A stretch of DNA of 64,000 nt from contig NZ_JAAAMT010000030.1 in NCBI RefSeq assembly GCF_009905435.1, positions 1 to 64,000 of the forward strand, in the 5' to 3' direction. Shown in pieces: positions 53,006-60,922 of this stretch. The position numbers and the translations under genes were made by a program. Source of the stretch: Pseudomonas sp. R5(2019) (GTDB lineage Bacteria > Pseudomonadota > Gammaproteobacteria > Pseudomonadales > Pseudomonadaceae). The notes under the pieces are model-generated. The model made no database searches and had not been told where the DNA came from. It was given only the letters and a program-made list of their open reading frames with translations. Each line of letters opens with the position of its first letter. The first letter of the stretch is position 1.

Positions 53006-54754
53006 ATGGCAACGGAAGACAATGTTGAAACGCTGGCACTCGGCGTGACAGATCCATCGAAAACTGAAGAGGCAAAGCGGGATCGTCATCTTGAAGGCAC
53101 GATTGATTGGATCGTTTTTGGTGTCACCAGCGTCATTGCAATCGCATTCGTCATTTGGGGATTCGTCAGTCAGGCAAGCCTCGCCGCCAGTGCCTCCACG
53201 GCGCAATCCTGGGTCATCACCCACTTCGGCTGGTTTTTCGTTTTGACCTCAACCTTGTTCGTCATTTTCGTACTTTGGCTGGCGGCGAGCAGGTACGGCA
53301 GGATCCCGCTGGGACGTGACGGAGAAGAACCCGAGTTCCGCACGGTTTCCTGGGTTGCCATGATGTTCAGCGCTGGCATGGGCATCGGTCTGATGTTCTT
53401 CGGCGTTGCCGAGCCTCTGTCGCACTACGTCACCCCTCCGCCCGGCTCTGCCACCGGGCAGTCGAATGAAGCAATGCAGGTGGCGATGGCGACCACGCTC
53501 TTCCACTGGACGCTTCATCCCTGGGCAATGTACGCCATCGTCGGGCTGGCCATCGCTTACGGTACGTTCCGGCGCGGGCGTTCGCAGCTTATTTCCGCGG
53601 CGTTTCGGCCGTTAATCGGCAAGCACGCCAACGGCCCCATTGGCCGCACGATCGACATGATGGCCATCTTCGCCACACTGTTTGGTTCCGCCGCCTCACT
53701 CGGCCTCGGCGCACTACAGATTGCGGGCGGTCTCGAATACAATGGCTGGGTCGAAAACCCGGGCAAGATCTTCTACATCTCGATCATCACCGTGCTGACC
53801 ATCGCCTTTATCGCCTCGGCGGTTTCCGGTATCGACAAGGGTATCCAGTGGCTCTCCAACACCAACATGGTGCTGGCGCTGACATTGGCGATCTTTGTCT
53901 TTCTGGTAGGCCCGACGCTGCTGATGTTGAATCTGTTACCGACCTCGATCGGCGTCTACATCGACTTGTTGCCAGAAATGATGGCCCGTACCAGTGCCAG
54001 TGGTGGTGACCAGATGGACAACTGGCTGGCCGGCTGGACAGTGTTCTACTGGGCCTGGTGGATCTCCTGGACGCCCTTCGTCGGCATGTTCATCGCACGC
54101 ATTAGCCGCGGGCGCACCATTCGCCAATTCGTCACCGGTGTGCTGCTGGTACCTAGCCTGGTAAGTCTCATCTGGTTCACCGTATTCGGCGGAGCGGGCA
54201 TTGACGCCCTGCGTGAAGGCACCTACTCGCTGATCGAGGGGGCCGTGAACAGCAACTTTGCGCTTTATGAGTTGCTGGAAAGCTACCCGCTGGCCTCCGT
54301 GACCTCCGTATTGGTCATTATTCTAGTGGCAATCTTCTTCGTCTCCGGTGCCGATGCCGCCTCCTTGGTCATGGGTACGCTATCCGAGCACGGCACGACG
54401 GAACCATCACGTCCCACCGTGATTTTCTGGGGTGCACTGACCGGAACGGTTGCAGCGATCATGCTGGCGATAGGCGATCCACGAAACCCGGGTGCCGCCC
54501 TGACAGGCCTGCAGAATTTGACCATTGTTGTGTCACTGCCGTTCGTCATTGTAATGGCCCTGCTCTGCCTGGCGCTGTACCGCGACCTGCGCAAGGATCC
54601 GATGATGTTGCGTCATCTGCGAGGCACCGAGCTGATCGAGAAGGCCGTACTTTACGGCGCGGTAAAGCATGGCGAAGAGTTCTACATCGTCGTCAAAGAG
54701 AAAAAATCTTCCGTCAAGGACGCCCGTCCAGAACTAGAGGAGTCCAAATCCTGA
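53006..54754 (+). CDS. BCCT-family transporter (choline/glycine betaine/carnitine type)
   Basis: 582 residues with 12 predicted helices. The family signature GWTVFYWAWWISWTPFVGMF is at about 345-365, and GAGIGL-like AGMGIGLMFFGVAEP near 120. It imports quaternary ammonium compounds with sodium or protons. The charged C-terminal tail (about 530-582) is moderately long. It is flanked on both sides by decayed genes and has no related catabolic enzyme beside it. The substrate is not evident. Confidence 0.92.
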   Translation: MATEDNVETLALGVTDPSKTEEAKRDRHLEGTIDWIVFGVTSVIAIAFVIWGFVSQASLAASASTAQSWVITHFGWFFVLTSTLFVIFVLWLAASRYGRIPLGRDGEEPEFRTVSWVAMMFSAGMGIGLMFFGVAEPLSHYVTPPPGSATGQSNEAMQVAMATTLFHWTLHPWAMYAIVGLAIAYGTFRRGRSQLISAAFRPLIGKHANGPIGRTIDMMAIFATLFGSAASLGLGALQIAGGLEYNGWVENPGKIFYISIITVLTIAFIASAVSGIDKGIQWLSNTNMVLALTLAIFVFLVGPTLLMLNLLPTSIGVYIDLLPEMMARTSASGGDQMDNWLAGWTVFYWAWWISWTPFVGMFIARISRGRTIRQFVTGVLLVPSLVSLIWFTVFGGAGIDALREGTYSLIEGAVNSNFALYELLESYPLASVTSVLVIILVAIFFVSGADAASLVMGTLSEHGTTEPSRPTVIFWGALTGTVAAIMLAIGDPRNPGAALTGLQNLTIVVSLPFVIVMALLCLALYRDLRKDPMMLRHLRGTELIEKAVLYGAVKHGEEFYIVVKEKKSSVKDARPELEESKS

Positions 54755-54802
54755 ATCCAGCCAGCCTGAGGGACTCGGGCAACGCACAATCAGTGCCTGT
54801 CG

Positions 54803-54910
54803 AAGCAGGTTGGTCTTGATGCTGGTGTAGGGGTTGAACACGCCATTGGGCAGGCGAACGATGGTGTGCAGGTTACACTCGGTCAGCAGCTTTTCCTTGG
54901 TGTCATTGCC
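54803..54910 (-). pseudogene. hsdM: fragment of type I restriction-modification methylase (hsdM)
   Basis: A 36-residue stretch on the minus strand resembles the N-6 adenine DNA methylase segment KEKLLTECNLHTIVRLPNGVF...YTSIKTNLL. Sequence before and after does not continue the family. It abuts the GntR fragment on the opposite strand at about 54911. Confidence 0.6.
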
Positions 54911-54914
54911 CAGC

Positions 54915-55283
54915 GATGAGGAGATTCGCTCCCTGTTCGAAACCCGGCGGCTGATCGAGATTGGCATCGTCAGCGAACTGTGCCGCCGCCGCGACAACGC
55001 CGCCACGCAGGATTTGCGCGACCATCTGCTACTGGAAGATGAAGCGGCGCGGGAAGGCGATCATGAGCGGCTGATTCACCTGCTGGGCGAATTCCAATCA
55101 AGTTGGCGGCCACGCTGAACAACCCGGTGCTGCTGGACTGGTTCCGCAAACTGATCTCCCGCGCCTCGCTGTACGCCGCCGCGCTCGACGACGACAGCCA
55201 CGACGCCTGCCGCGACAACGAGCATTTGCGCCTGATCGAATTTATCGAGTCGGGCAATCAAAGCGCGGCCATTGAACTGACCT
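54915..55283 (+). pseudogene. frameshifted fragment of GntR-family regulator (FCD domain)
   Basis: EEIRSLFETRRLIEIGIVSELCRRR opens an FCD domain in one frame up to about 55094 (LLGEF). The frame then changes, continuing LAATLNNPVLLDWFRKLISR to about 55283. Between them CAATCAAG fits CACATCAAG (HIK) with one base lost. The DNA-binding domain and the true end are absent. Confidence 0.7.
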
Positions 55284-55393
55284 GCATTCCAACTCCACCC
55301 ATACGGGTACCGTCGGCCATCAGCTCGCAAGCAGGGGATGATCAACCTGCCGTTGTCCACATCATCCTTGATCATCGAATACTACCTATCAAC

Positions 55394-56716
55394 TTAGCGA
55401 ATGCCGACGCCCGCCATGGACTCCGGCGCCCACTGAGCCGTCGACAGCGGTTCGATGTACTTGATACCGCCGTGTGGGCCTACCACACCATTGATGTTGT
55501 AAGTGCCGCGCGCCAGATCGTAAGTCATGAAAGGTGTGGCATCCGGAACCTGCTTGTCATAGCTCTGGCTGAGGAAGGCGAAGGAACCACGGTAGAGCTG
55601 GCCGCGCGCGTCGTATTGGTCGGAGGCCAGAGCGGCCCAGCTGTCTTCATCCAGGTAGAAGCGGCGTTTCTGGTAGATGTGCTGTGCGCCGGCCTTGAGG
55701 TTGCCCTCCACGACCCAGACGCGGTGTTTTTCCCAGCGCACGAAATCCGGTGCAAGGTGGTTGGGGGTGGTCAGCGACTTGGGATCCTGGGCGTAGGTCA
55801 GCTTGTAGGTGTTGTAGGGCACGATCATTTCTTGCTTGCCCAAGAGCTTCCAGTCGTAACGATCCAGTGCGCGGGCGGTATGGGGGTTAGGCGTATCGTA
55901 GGCCAGGATTGATACCGATTTGATGCGGCGCTGGCCAGGAAGGTACTGCCAGCCTCGACCCGGCTGCTGCGTCGGGTTGACGGCGTTCTTAAGCATGATC
56001 GACTCGCCGGCCCGGCGCGCAGGGCCGGTGTAGGACAACTTCATCTGATGGTAAATTTCAGCGTTATCGATGGGCTTCGACAAGTTTTCGTACATCGGGA
56101 AGGAAATGAACGCCTCGCCGGTGACAACCAGGCTCGGCACGCCGGCCGCGTCGACACTCCAGGAGTCGTACTTGGAGTTGATGTTGACCCCCTGGTAGCG
56201 CAGCAGGAAGTTCCACATCGCCTCGGCGCCCGATTGCGGGATCGGGAACAGCACGCCGGGCAGTGCGTTGTCGATGGCCAACCCGCCTTTGAGGGATTTG
56301 GCGGCGGTGGCATTTTTCCGGCTGTTGTTCAGTACTGCCTGCGGTAGTGCTGCGGTGCGGTGGGTCGGATACACGTCGATGCGGTAGCTGGGGTAGCGCT
56401 TGGCCAGCTCCACCGTGGTGGCAGTGAGCATGCCCTTGTACTGGTCGACGTTCTTGCCATTGATCACCAGCAGCGGTTTTTCGCCGGCAAAAGGGTCCGG
56501 GCGCATGCTATCGCCGGTCTTGAAGCTGGCCGGAGCGGTCGTCAGGCCTCCTTCATAGGCTGGAATGGAACCATCGGCATTCCCAGCCTTTTCCGCTCCC
56601 ACCAGGGTCAGGCTGGCGCCCAGCTTGGCGGCTTCCTGGCTCGACACGGATGCCTGAGCACCCATGGCCAGCGCCATGACCAACGAAGCAGCCACTCGAC
56701 TTTTCACGAATTTCAT
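55394..56716 (-). CDS. DUF1329 family protein, copy 2 (internal deletion)
   Basis: 440 residues with a signal peptide (about 1-22). It is close to copy 3, with the same MKF start and the blocks GSIPAYEGGL, RPDPFAGEKPL and WQYLPGQRR. At about residue 275 it reads YDTPNPHTARALDRYDWKL where the other copies have about 12 more residues including GTYDDVFVFNG, an in-frame deletion. It has its own upstream palindrome (56731-56746) and the operator-like site C. It stands alone, after the terminator of the synthetase gene. Confidence 0.9.
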   Translation of the reverse strand: MKFVKSRVAASLVMALAMGAQASVSSQEAAKLGASLTLVGAEKAGNADGSIPAYEGGLTTAPASFKTGDSMRPDPFAGEKPLLVINGKNVDQYKGMLTATTVELAKRYPSYRIDVYPTHRTAALPQAVLNNSRKNATAAKSLKGGLAIDNALPGVLFPIPQSGAEAMWNFLLRYQGVNINSKYDSWSVDAAGVPSLVVTGEAFISFPMYENLSKPIDNAEIYHQMKLSYTGPARRAGESIMLKNAVNPTQQPGRGWQYLPGQRRIKSVSILAYDTPNPHTARALDRYDWKLLGKQEMIVPYNTYKLTYAQDPKSLTTPNHLAPDFVRWEKHRVWVVEGNLKAGAQHIYQKRRFYLDEDSWAALASDQYDARGQLYRGSFAFLSQSYDKQVPDATPFMTYDLARGTYNINGVVGPHGGIKYIEPLSTAQWAPESMAGVGIR

Positions 56717-56730
56717 TTTGTTATTCTCCT

Positions 56731-56746
56731 GCTTAGTGGACTAAGC
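56731..56746 (-). promoter_or_regulatory. palindrome before DUF1329 copy 2 ribosome-binding site
   Basis: GCTTAGTGGACTAAGC is a perfect 7+2+7 palindrome, followed on the minus strand by AGGAG and the ATG. Copy 3 has a related GCTTAGCAATTAAGC just before its AGGAGG. It may be a translational hairpin or a protein site. Confidence 0.55.
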
Positions 56747-56781
56747 ATTCGACTGGCTCAATCGCCAGACGCTTTTATAGT

Positions 56782-56788
56782 GATGACA
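56782..56788 (-). promoter_or_regulatory. additional GATGACA half-site upstream of site C
   Basis: GATGACA at 56782-56788, 40 bases before GACGTCA of site C, close to two 20-21-base steps. Confidence 0.4.
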
Positions 56789-56808
56789 TTAAGGACTCCT
56801 CATCCGCT

Positions 56809-56850
56809 GCGCTTTTCATTTGACGTCAGTTACTTTGCTATTGATGACAG
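56809..56850 (-). promoter_or_regulatory. 42-bp operator-like element, site C
   Basis: GCGCTTTTCATTT, GACGTCA (56822-56828), then GATGACA (56843-56849), half-sites 21 bases apart. It is the closest match to site A1 (GCGTCAGTTACTT shared). It is about 95-135 bases upstream of the DUF1329 copy 2 start. Confidence 0.72.
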
Positions 56851-57028
56851 TTTTGAAGCGATTCGAGTGCAACGATTTCTCGTATGCTGCCAACTCGTTA
56901 CGGGTTTGTGCCTTGAGCTGGTCGAGCTCGGCCGCATTCTGCCCAAGCGTCTGCGGGGATCTCCGGTACTGCGGGATACTATTCAATGCGCAGCGCGGCT
57001 CTCCCCCCCCAAATAGAGGTCACCGGAC

Positions 57029-57066
57029 CCTGCGCCGTACGGTTTGGCAATGCCGTACGGCGCAGG
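57029..57066. terminator. perfect 14-base-stem hairpin after acyl-CoA synthetase copy 2
   Basis: Arms CCTGCGCCGTACGG and CCGTACGGCGCAGG with a 10-base loop, 10 bases after the synthetase stop. No T tract follows on the minus strand. It is probably a transcription terminator or mRNA 3'-end stabiliser, and it lies within the 360-base gap to DUF1329 copy 2. Confidence 0.7.
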
Positions 57067-57075
57067 CTGTTTGCG

Positions 57076-58740
57076 TCAGCAGATATCCAGTGCCTGTTGG
57101 CTCAGTTCGTGTTCGCGGATCAGCCGCTTGTTGATTTTCCCGACACTGGTTTTGGGAATGTCGGCAACAATCCTGATCTGCCGGGGGATCGCCCACTTGT
57201 TGATGCGGCCGCTTTGAACATACTGGTCCAGATGGGCCTCCAGGATTTTCGCGTCAATACCTTCTCCAGGCGCGCAAACGACCAGGGCAATTGGCCGCTC
57301 CCCCCACCGCGGGTCAGGAATGCCCACCACCGCAACCGAAGCGACGGCCGGGTGTTCGCTGATCAGGCTCTCCAATTCCAGCGAGCTGATCCACTCCCCG
57401 CCCGTCTTGATGACGTCTTTGATCCGGTCCTTGATCTCCACCACACCCAGGGCATCGATCGAGGCGATGTCTCCGGTATGCATCCAACCGTTTTCCCAAA
57501 GCTGCGCGCCCTGCTCCGGCTCCTTCAGGTAGCCTTGGGTCAACCAGGGCGCACGCACCACGATCTCGCCCTGCGCCACGCCATCGTGAGGCGCGGCGAT
57601 TCCGTTGGCATCGATGATCCGCAAATCGACCATCGGCACTGCAACCCCGGTCTTGGTGCGAGCAGCCAGTTGCGCTTGCGCCGGTTGTTCCAGATCCGAC
57701 TCACGCAAGTGGGTCAAACACAGCAACGGGCAGGTCTCGGACATCCCGTACCCGCTATGGACGCGCATACCTCTTGCCGTCGCCTGGGCAGCGATGCCCT
57801 GGGTCAATGCACTGCCACCCAAGAGCATTTTCCAGCCACCGAAATCAGTCTGCGCCGCTTCATCACAACCCAGGATCATCTGCAAAATCGTGGGCACGCA
57901 ATGGGAAAAGGTGACCTTTTCTTCGCGGTACAACCTGACCAGACTATTGGGCTCGTACCGCCCCGGGTAAACCTGCTTGATTCCCATCAGCGTCGCGACA
58001 TAAGGCACGCCCCAGGCATGCACATGAAACATCGGCGTGATCGGCATATACACGTCGTCGGAGCGTAACAACGGCAAGCCCTGGTACACGCCCAGCGTGC
58101 CCACCGCATTGAGTGTATGCAGCACTAACTGGCGGTGCGTGAAGTACACGCCCTTCGGGTTTCCAGTGGTGCCGGTGGTGTAAAAAATGGTCGCCACCGA
58201 GTTCTCGTCGAAGTCAGGGAATTCGAAATGGCATGGCGCCTGCGCGACCAGGCATTCGTACTCCCCCACCACCGGCAGTTCGGTCGGTGTCGCACCGACA
58301 TCACTGAGCTGGATATAGCCCTTGACGGTCGTCAGCTCCCCATGGATCTGCTCAAGCAAGGGCAGGAAATCATCGTGCACCAACACCAGGTCGTCCTCGG
58401 CGTGGTTCATGGTGTAGAGAACCTGCTCCGGGGACAGACGAATATTGACCGTATGCAACACCGCACCGATCATCGGCACGGCGAAGAAACACTCCAGATA
58501 GCGGTGACTGTCCCAATCGAGCAGTGCCACCGTATCACCGGCCTTTACGCCTGCGTTTGTCAGCGCGTTAGCCAATTGCTTGATTCGGTCGTTAAGCGTC
58601 CGGTAGCTGTAGCGCAGCTTGTCCGCGTAGACGATCTCCTGCTCAGGTGCGTAGCGCTCGCCCGAGAGCAACAGGCTTTTGATCAACAAGGGGTAGGTAT
58701 ACGCGCCTTGCGCAGGCGCGATTATTTTTGTTGTCACCAA
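57076..58740 (-). CDS. acyl-CoA synthetase (AMP-forming), copy 2
   Basis: 554 residues, very similar to copy 1 at 19498 over its whole length (same FYTTGTTGNPKG, GYGMSETCP and TSVGKINK regions), with seven extra C-terminal residues. The start is a TTG at 58740 (GTG follows directly). AGGAAG lies at the right distance, and it aligns with the ATG of copy 1 (AAGGAAG). It is 51 bases after the acyl-CoA dehydrogenase copy 2 and closes the module. Confidence 0.92.
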   Translation of the reverse strand: MVTTKIIAPAQGAYTYPLLIKSLLLSGERYAPEQEIVYADKLRYSYRTLNDRIKQLANALTNAGVKAGDTVALLDWDSHRYLECFFAVPMIGAVLHTVNIRLSPEQVLYTMNHAEDDLVLVHDDFLPLLEQIHGELTTVKGYIQLSDVGATPTELPVVGEYECLVAQAPCHFEFPDFDENSVATIFYTTGTTGNPKGVYFTHRQLVLHTLNAVGTLGVYQGLPLLRSDDVYMPITPMFHVHAWGVPYVATLMGIKQVYPGRYEPNSLVRLYREEKVTFSHCVPTILQMILGCDEAAQTDFGGWKMLLGGSALTQGIAAQATARGMRVHSGYGMSETCPLLCLTHLRESDLEQPAQAQLAARTKTGVAVPMVDLRIIDANGIAAPHDGVAQGEIVVRAPWLTQGYLKEPEQGAQLWENGWMHTGDIASIDALGVVEIKDRIKDVIKTGGEWISSLELESLISEHPAVASVAVVGIPDPRWGERPIALVVCAPGEGIDAKILEAHLDQYVQSGRINKWAIPRQIRIVADIPKTSVGKINKRLIREHELSQQALDIC

Positions 58741-58791
58741 GGTGGGTCTTCCTGATTTTTGTCAATTGGAGATTATCTCCAGCTCACTGGG

Positions 58792-60570
58792 TCAGAACTG
58801 CTCGGCATTGAGCAAGTCCAGCGATTCGCTACCGGCCTTGACCGATGCGGTCAACGAATGGACACGCGGCAACAGGCGGGCGAAGTAGAAGCGTGCGGTG
58901 CCGATCTTGCTGGCGTAGAAGTCGTCCTGGCCTTCCTTGCCCATCGCGGCCTTGGCCATCAACGCCCACATGTAGGCATAGGCGGTGTAACCGAATGCCT
59001 GCAGGTACTCCACGGACGCCGCTCCAATTTCATTCGGGTTGGTTTTGCAGCGATCCAGCACCCAGGCGGTCAACTCGTCGAGGTTGTCCAGGGCGGCATT
59101 CAACGGTTTGACGAACTCGGCGAGGCTGGCGTCGGCGGTGGCCATGAAGTGGCGGATTTCGTCCGCGAACAGCTGGTAGAACGCGCCGTCGGTCCCCACC
59201 ACCTTGCGCCCGATCAGGTCCAGGGCCTGAATGCCGTTGGTACCTTCGTAGATCTGGGTGATGCGCACGTCACGCACCAGTTGCTCCTGGCCCCACTCAC
59301 GAATATAGCCATGGCCGCCAAACACCTGCTGGCCATGCACGGTGGTTTCCAGGCCCAGGTCGGTGAGGAAGGCCTTGGCCACCGGCGTCAGCAGCGCCAC
59401 CAGCTCCTCAGCGCGTTTACGCACAGTCGGATCTTCACTGTATTTAGCGGTATCGAGCTGCATGGCCACGTAGGTCGAAAACGCACGACTGCCTTCGTTG
59501 CAGGCTTTCATGGTCAGCAACATGCGGCGCACATCCGGGTGCACGATGATCGGGTCAGCGACCTTGTCCTTGGCTTGCGGGCCGGTCGGCGAACGGCTTT
59601 GCAGGCGATCGCGGGCGTACTCGATGGCGCTCTGGTAGGAACGCTCGCCACACGCCAGACCCTGGATGCCAACGCCCAGGCGCTCGTAGTTCATCATGGT
59701 GAACATGGCCGCCAGGCCCTTGTTCGGCTCGCCGACCAGATAGCCGACCGCTTCGTCGAAGTTCATCACGCAAGTCGCCGAGGCCTTGATGCCCATCTTG
59801 TGTTCGATCGAACCGCAGTTGGCCGAGTTGCGTTCGCCCAGGCTACCGTCGGCATTGACCAGAAACTTCGGTACCAGGAACAGCGAAATGCCCTTCGGTC
59901 CCGCCGGTGCGTCGGGCAGCTTGGCCAGCACCAGGTGGATGATGTTTTCGGTCAGGTCGTGCTCGCCACCGGTGATGAAAATCTTGGTGCCGCTGACTTT
60001 ATAGGCGCCGTCAGCCTGAAGTTCGGCGCGGGTGCGGATAATGCCCAGGTCAGTACCGGCATGTGGCTCGGTCAGGCACATGGAACCGGTCCAGACGCCG
60101 GCATACATGTTCGGCAGGTAGGCGGCCTTCAACTCGTCGCTGGCGTGGGCCTTGATCGCAAGGCACGCACCGGCGGTCAGCATCGGATAGAGGCCGAAGG
60201 AAAGATTGGCCGCGCTGACCATTTCCTCGACTTGGGCGCCGATCACCTTGGGCATGCCCATGCCGCCATACGCCGGGTCCCCGCCTACGCCGACCCAGCC
60301 ACCCTCGGCAAAGGCACGATAGGCTGCCGGGAAACCTGCCGGCGTGGTCACCACGCCGTCGCTCCAGGAACAACCCTGTTCGTCGCCACTGCGATTGAGC
60401 GGTGCGATGAGGCCAGCGGCAACCTTGCCGGCTTCCTCGAGCACGGCATTGGCGGTTTCTTCGTCCACCACATCGGCCATGGCCGGCAGGTCGGCCCACA
60501 ACTTCGATACTTCAAAGACCTCATTCAGTACGAAGCGAATGTCACGCAGGGGGGCTTTGTAATCAGACAT
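58792..60570 (-). CDS. acyl-CoA dehydrogenase (large), copy 2
   Basis: 592 residues, the same length as copy 1 (21158) and alike through the N-terminal SDYKAPLRD, the MCLTEPHAGTDLG segment and the GGHGYIREWGQEQLVRD region. It desaturates an acyl-CoA with FAD. It follows the chimeric remnant by 56 bases. In copy 1 this gene follows the full RND transporter, so the transporter gene upstream has been lost here. Confidence 0.93.
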   Translation of the reverse strand: MSDYKAPLRDIRFVLNEVFEVSKLWADLPAMADVVDEETANAVLEEAGKVAAGLIAPLNRSGDEQGCSWSDGVVTTPAGFPAAYRAFAEGGWVGVGGDPAYGGMGMPKVIGAQVEEMVSAANLSFGLYPMLTAGACLAIKAHASDELKAAYLPNMYAGVWTGSMCLTEPHAGTDLGIIRTRAELQADGAYKVSGTKIFITGGEHDLTENIIHLVLAKLPDAPAGPKGISLFLVPKFLVNADGSLGERNSANCGSIEHKMGIKASATCVMNFDEAVGYLVGEPNKGLAAMFTMMNYERLGVGIQGLACGERSYQSAIEYARDRLQSRSPTGPQAKDKVADPIIVHPDVRRMLLTMKACNEGSRAFSTYVAMQLDTAKYSEDPTVRKRAEELVALLTPVAKAFLTDLGLETTVHGQQVFGGHGYIREWGQEQLVRDVRITQIYEGTNGIQALDLIGRKVVGTDGAFYQLFADEIRHFMATADASLAEFVKPLNAALDNLDELTAWVLDRCKTNPNEIGAASVEYLQAFGYTAYAYMWALMAKAAMGKEGQDDFYASKIGTARFYFARLLPRVHSLTASVKAGSESLDLLNAEQF

Positions 60571-60626
60571 GATTCCAATACTCAGTCAAATTGAGGGCAT
60601 CGCACATGCCCTGATCAGTAGAAGTG

Positions 60627-60863
60627 TCACGCGCTTGGGTAAGCGCAATAAAAATCCAACGGGCTATGCGTGGGCCTCGATTGGGACCCGGTCTTGCGCA
60701 GCAGGAACCAGGACAGGGCCGGAATCAGGATCAGCGCACCGATCATGTTCCAGAGGAACATGAAGGTCAGCACGTCAACGTAGCTGGCCGCCTGAGCGAT
60801 TCCCTGCAACAGTGCCAGCGTGGCGCCCAACGCCAGCTGCACGCACTTCTTGAACGAACACAT
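60627..60863 (-). pseudogene. chimeric remnant: YCF48 signal peptide fused to RND transporter tail
   Basis: A 78-codon open frame. Residues 1-32 match the YCF48-like signal peptide of 25510 (FKK...ALLQGIAQAASYVDVL). From residue 33 it continues with LTFMFLWNMIGALILIPALSWFLLR, the C-terminal membrane end of the RND protein. A deletion of about 3.4 kb inferred from copy 1 joins them in frame with a shared TGCTG at the joint. AGAGGA precedes the ATG, so a small secreted-plus-membrane peptide could still be made. Confidence 0.85.
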
Positions 60864-60922
60864 ACGGCGTCCTCTTGAGGAAACTGCGCCGGGGGCACCG
60901 CGGCGTTCGAGTCACACTGCGC

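Noticed and set aside
56840..56990. A minus-strand coding-like stretch (LGQNAAELDQLKAQTRNELAAYEK) between DUF1329 copy 2 and the synthetase.
   Set aside because: It has no start codon, overlaps the operator-like site and matches no family I recognise; it may be chance.
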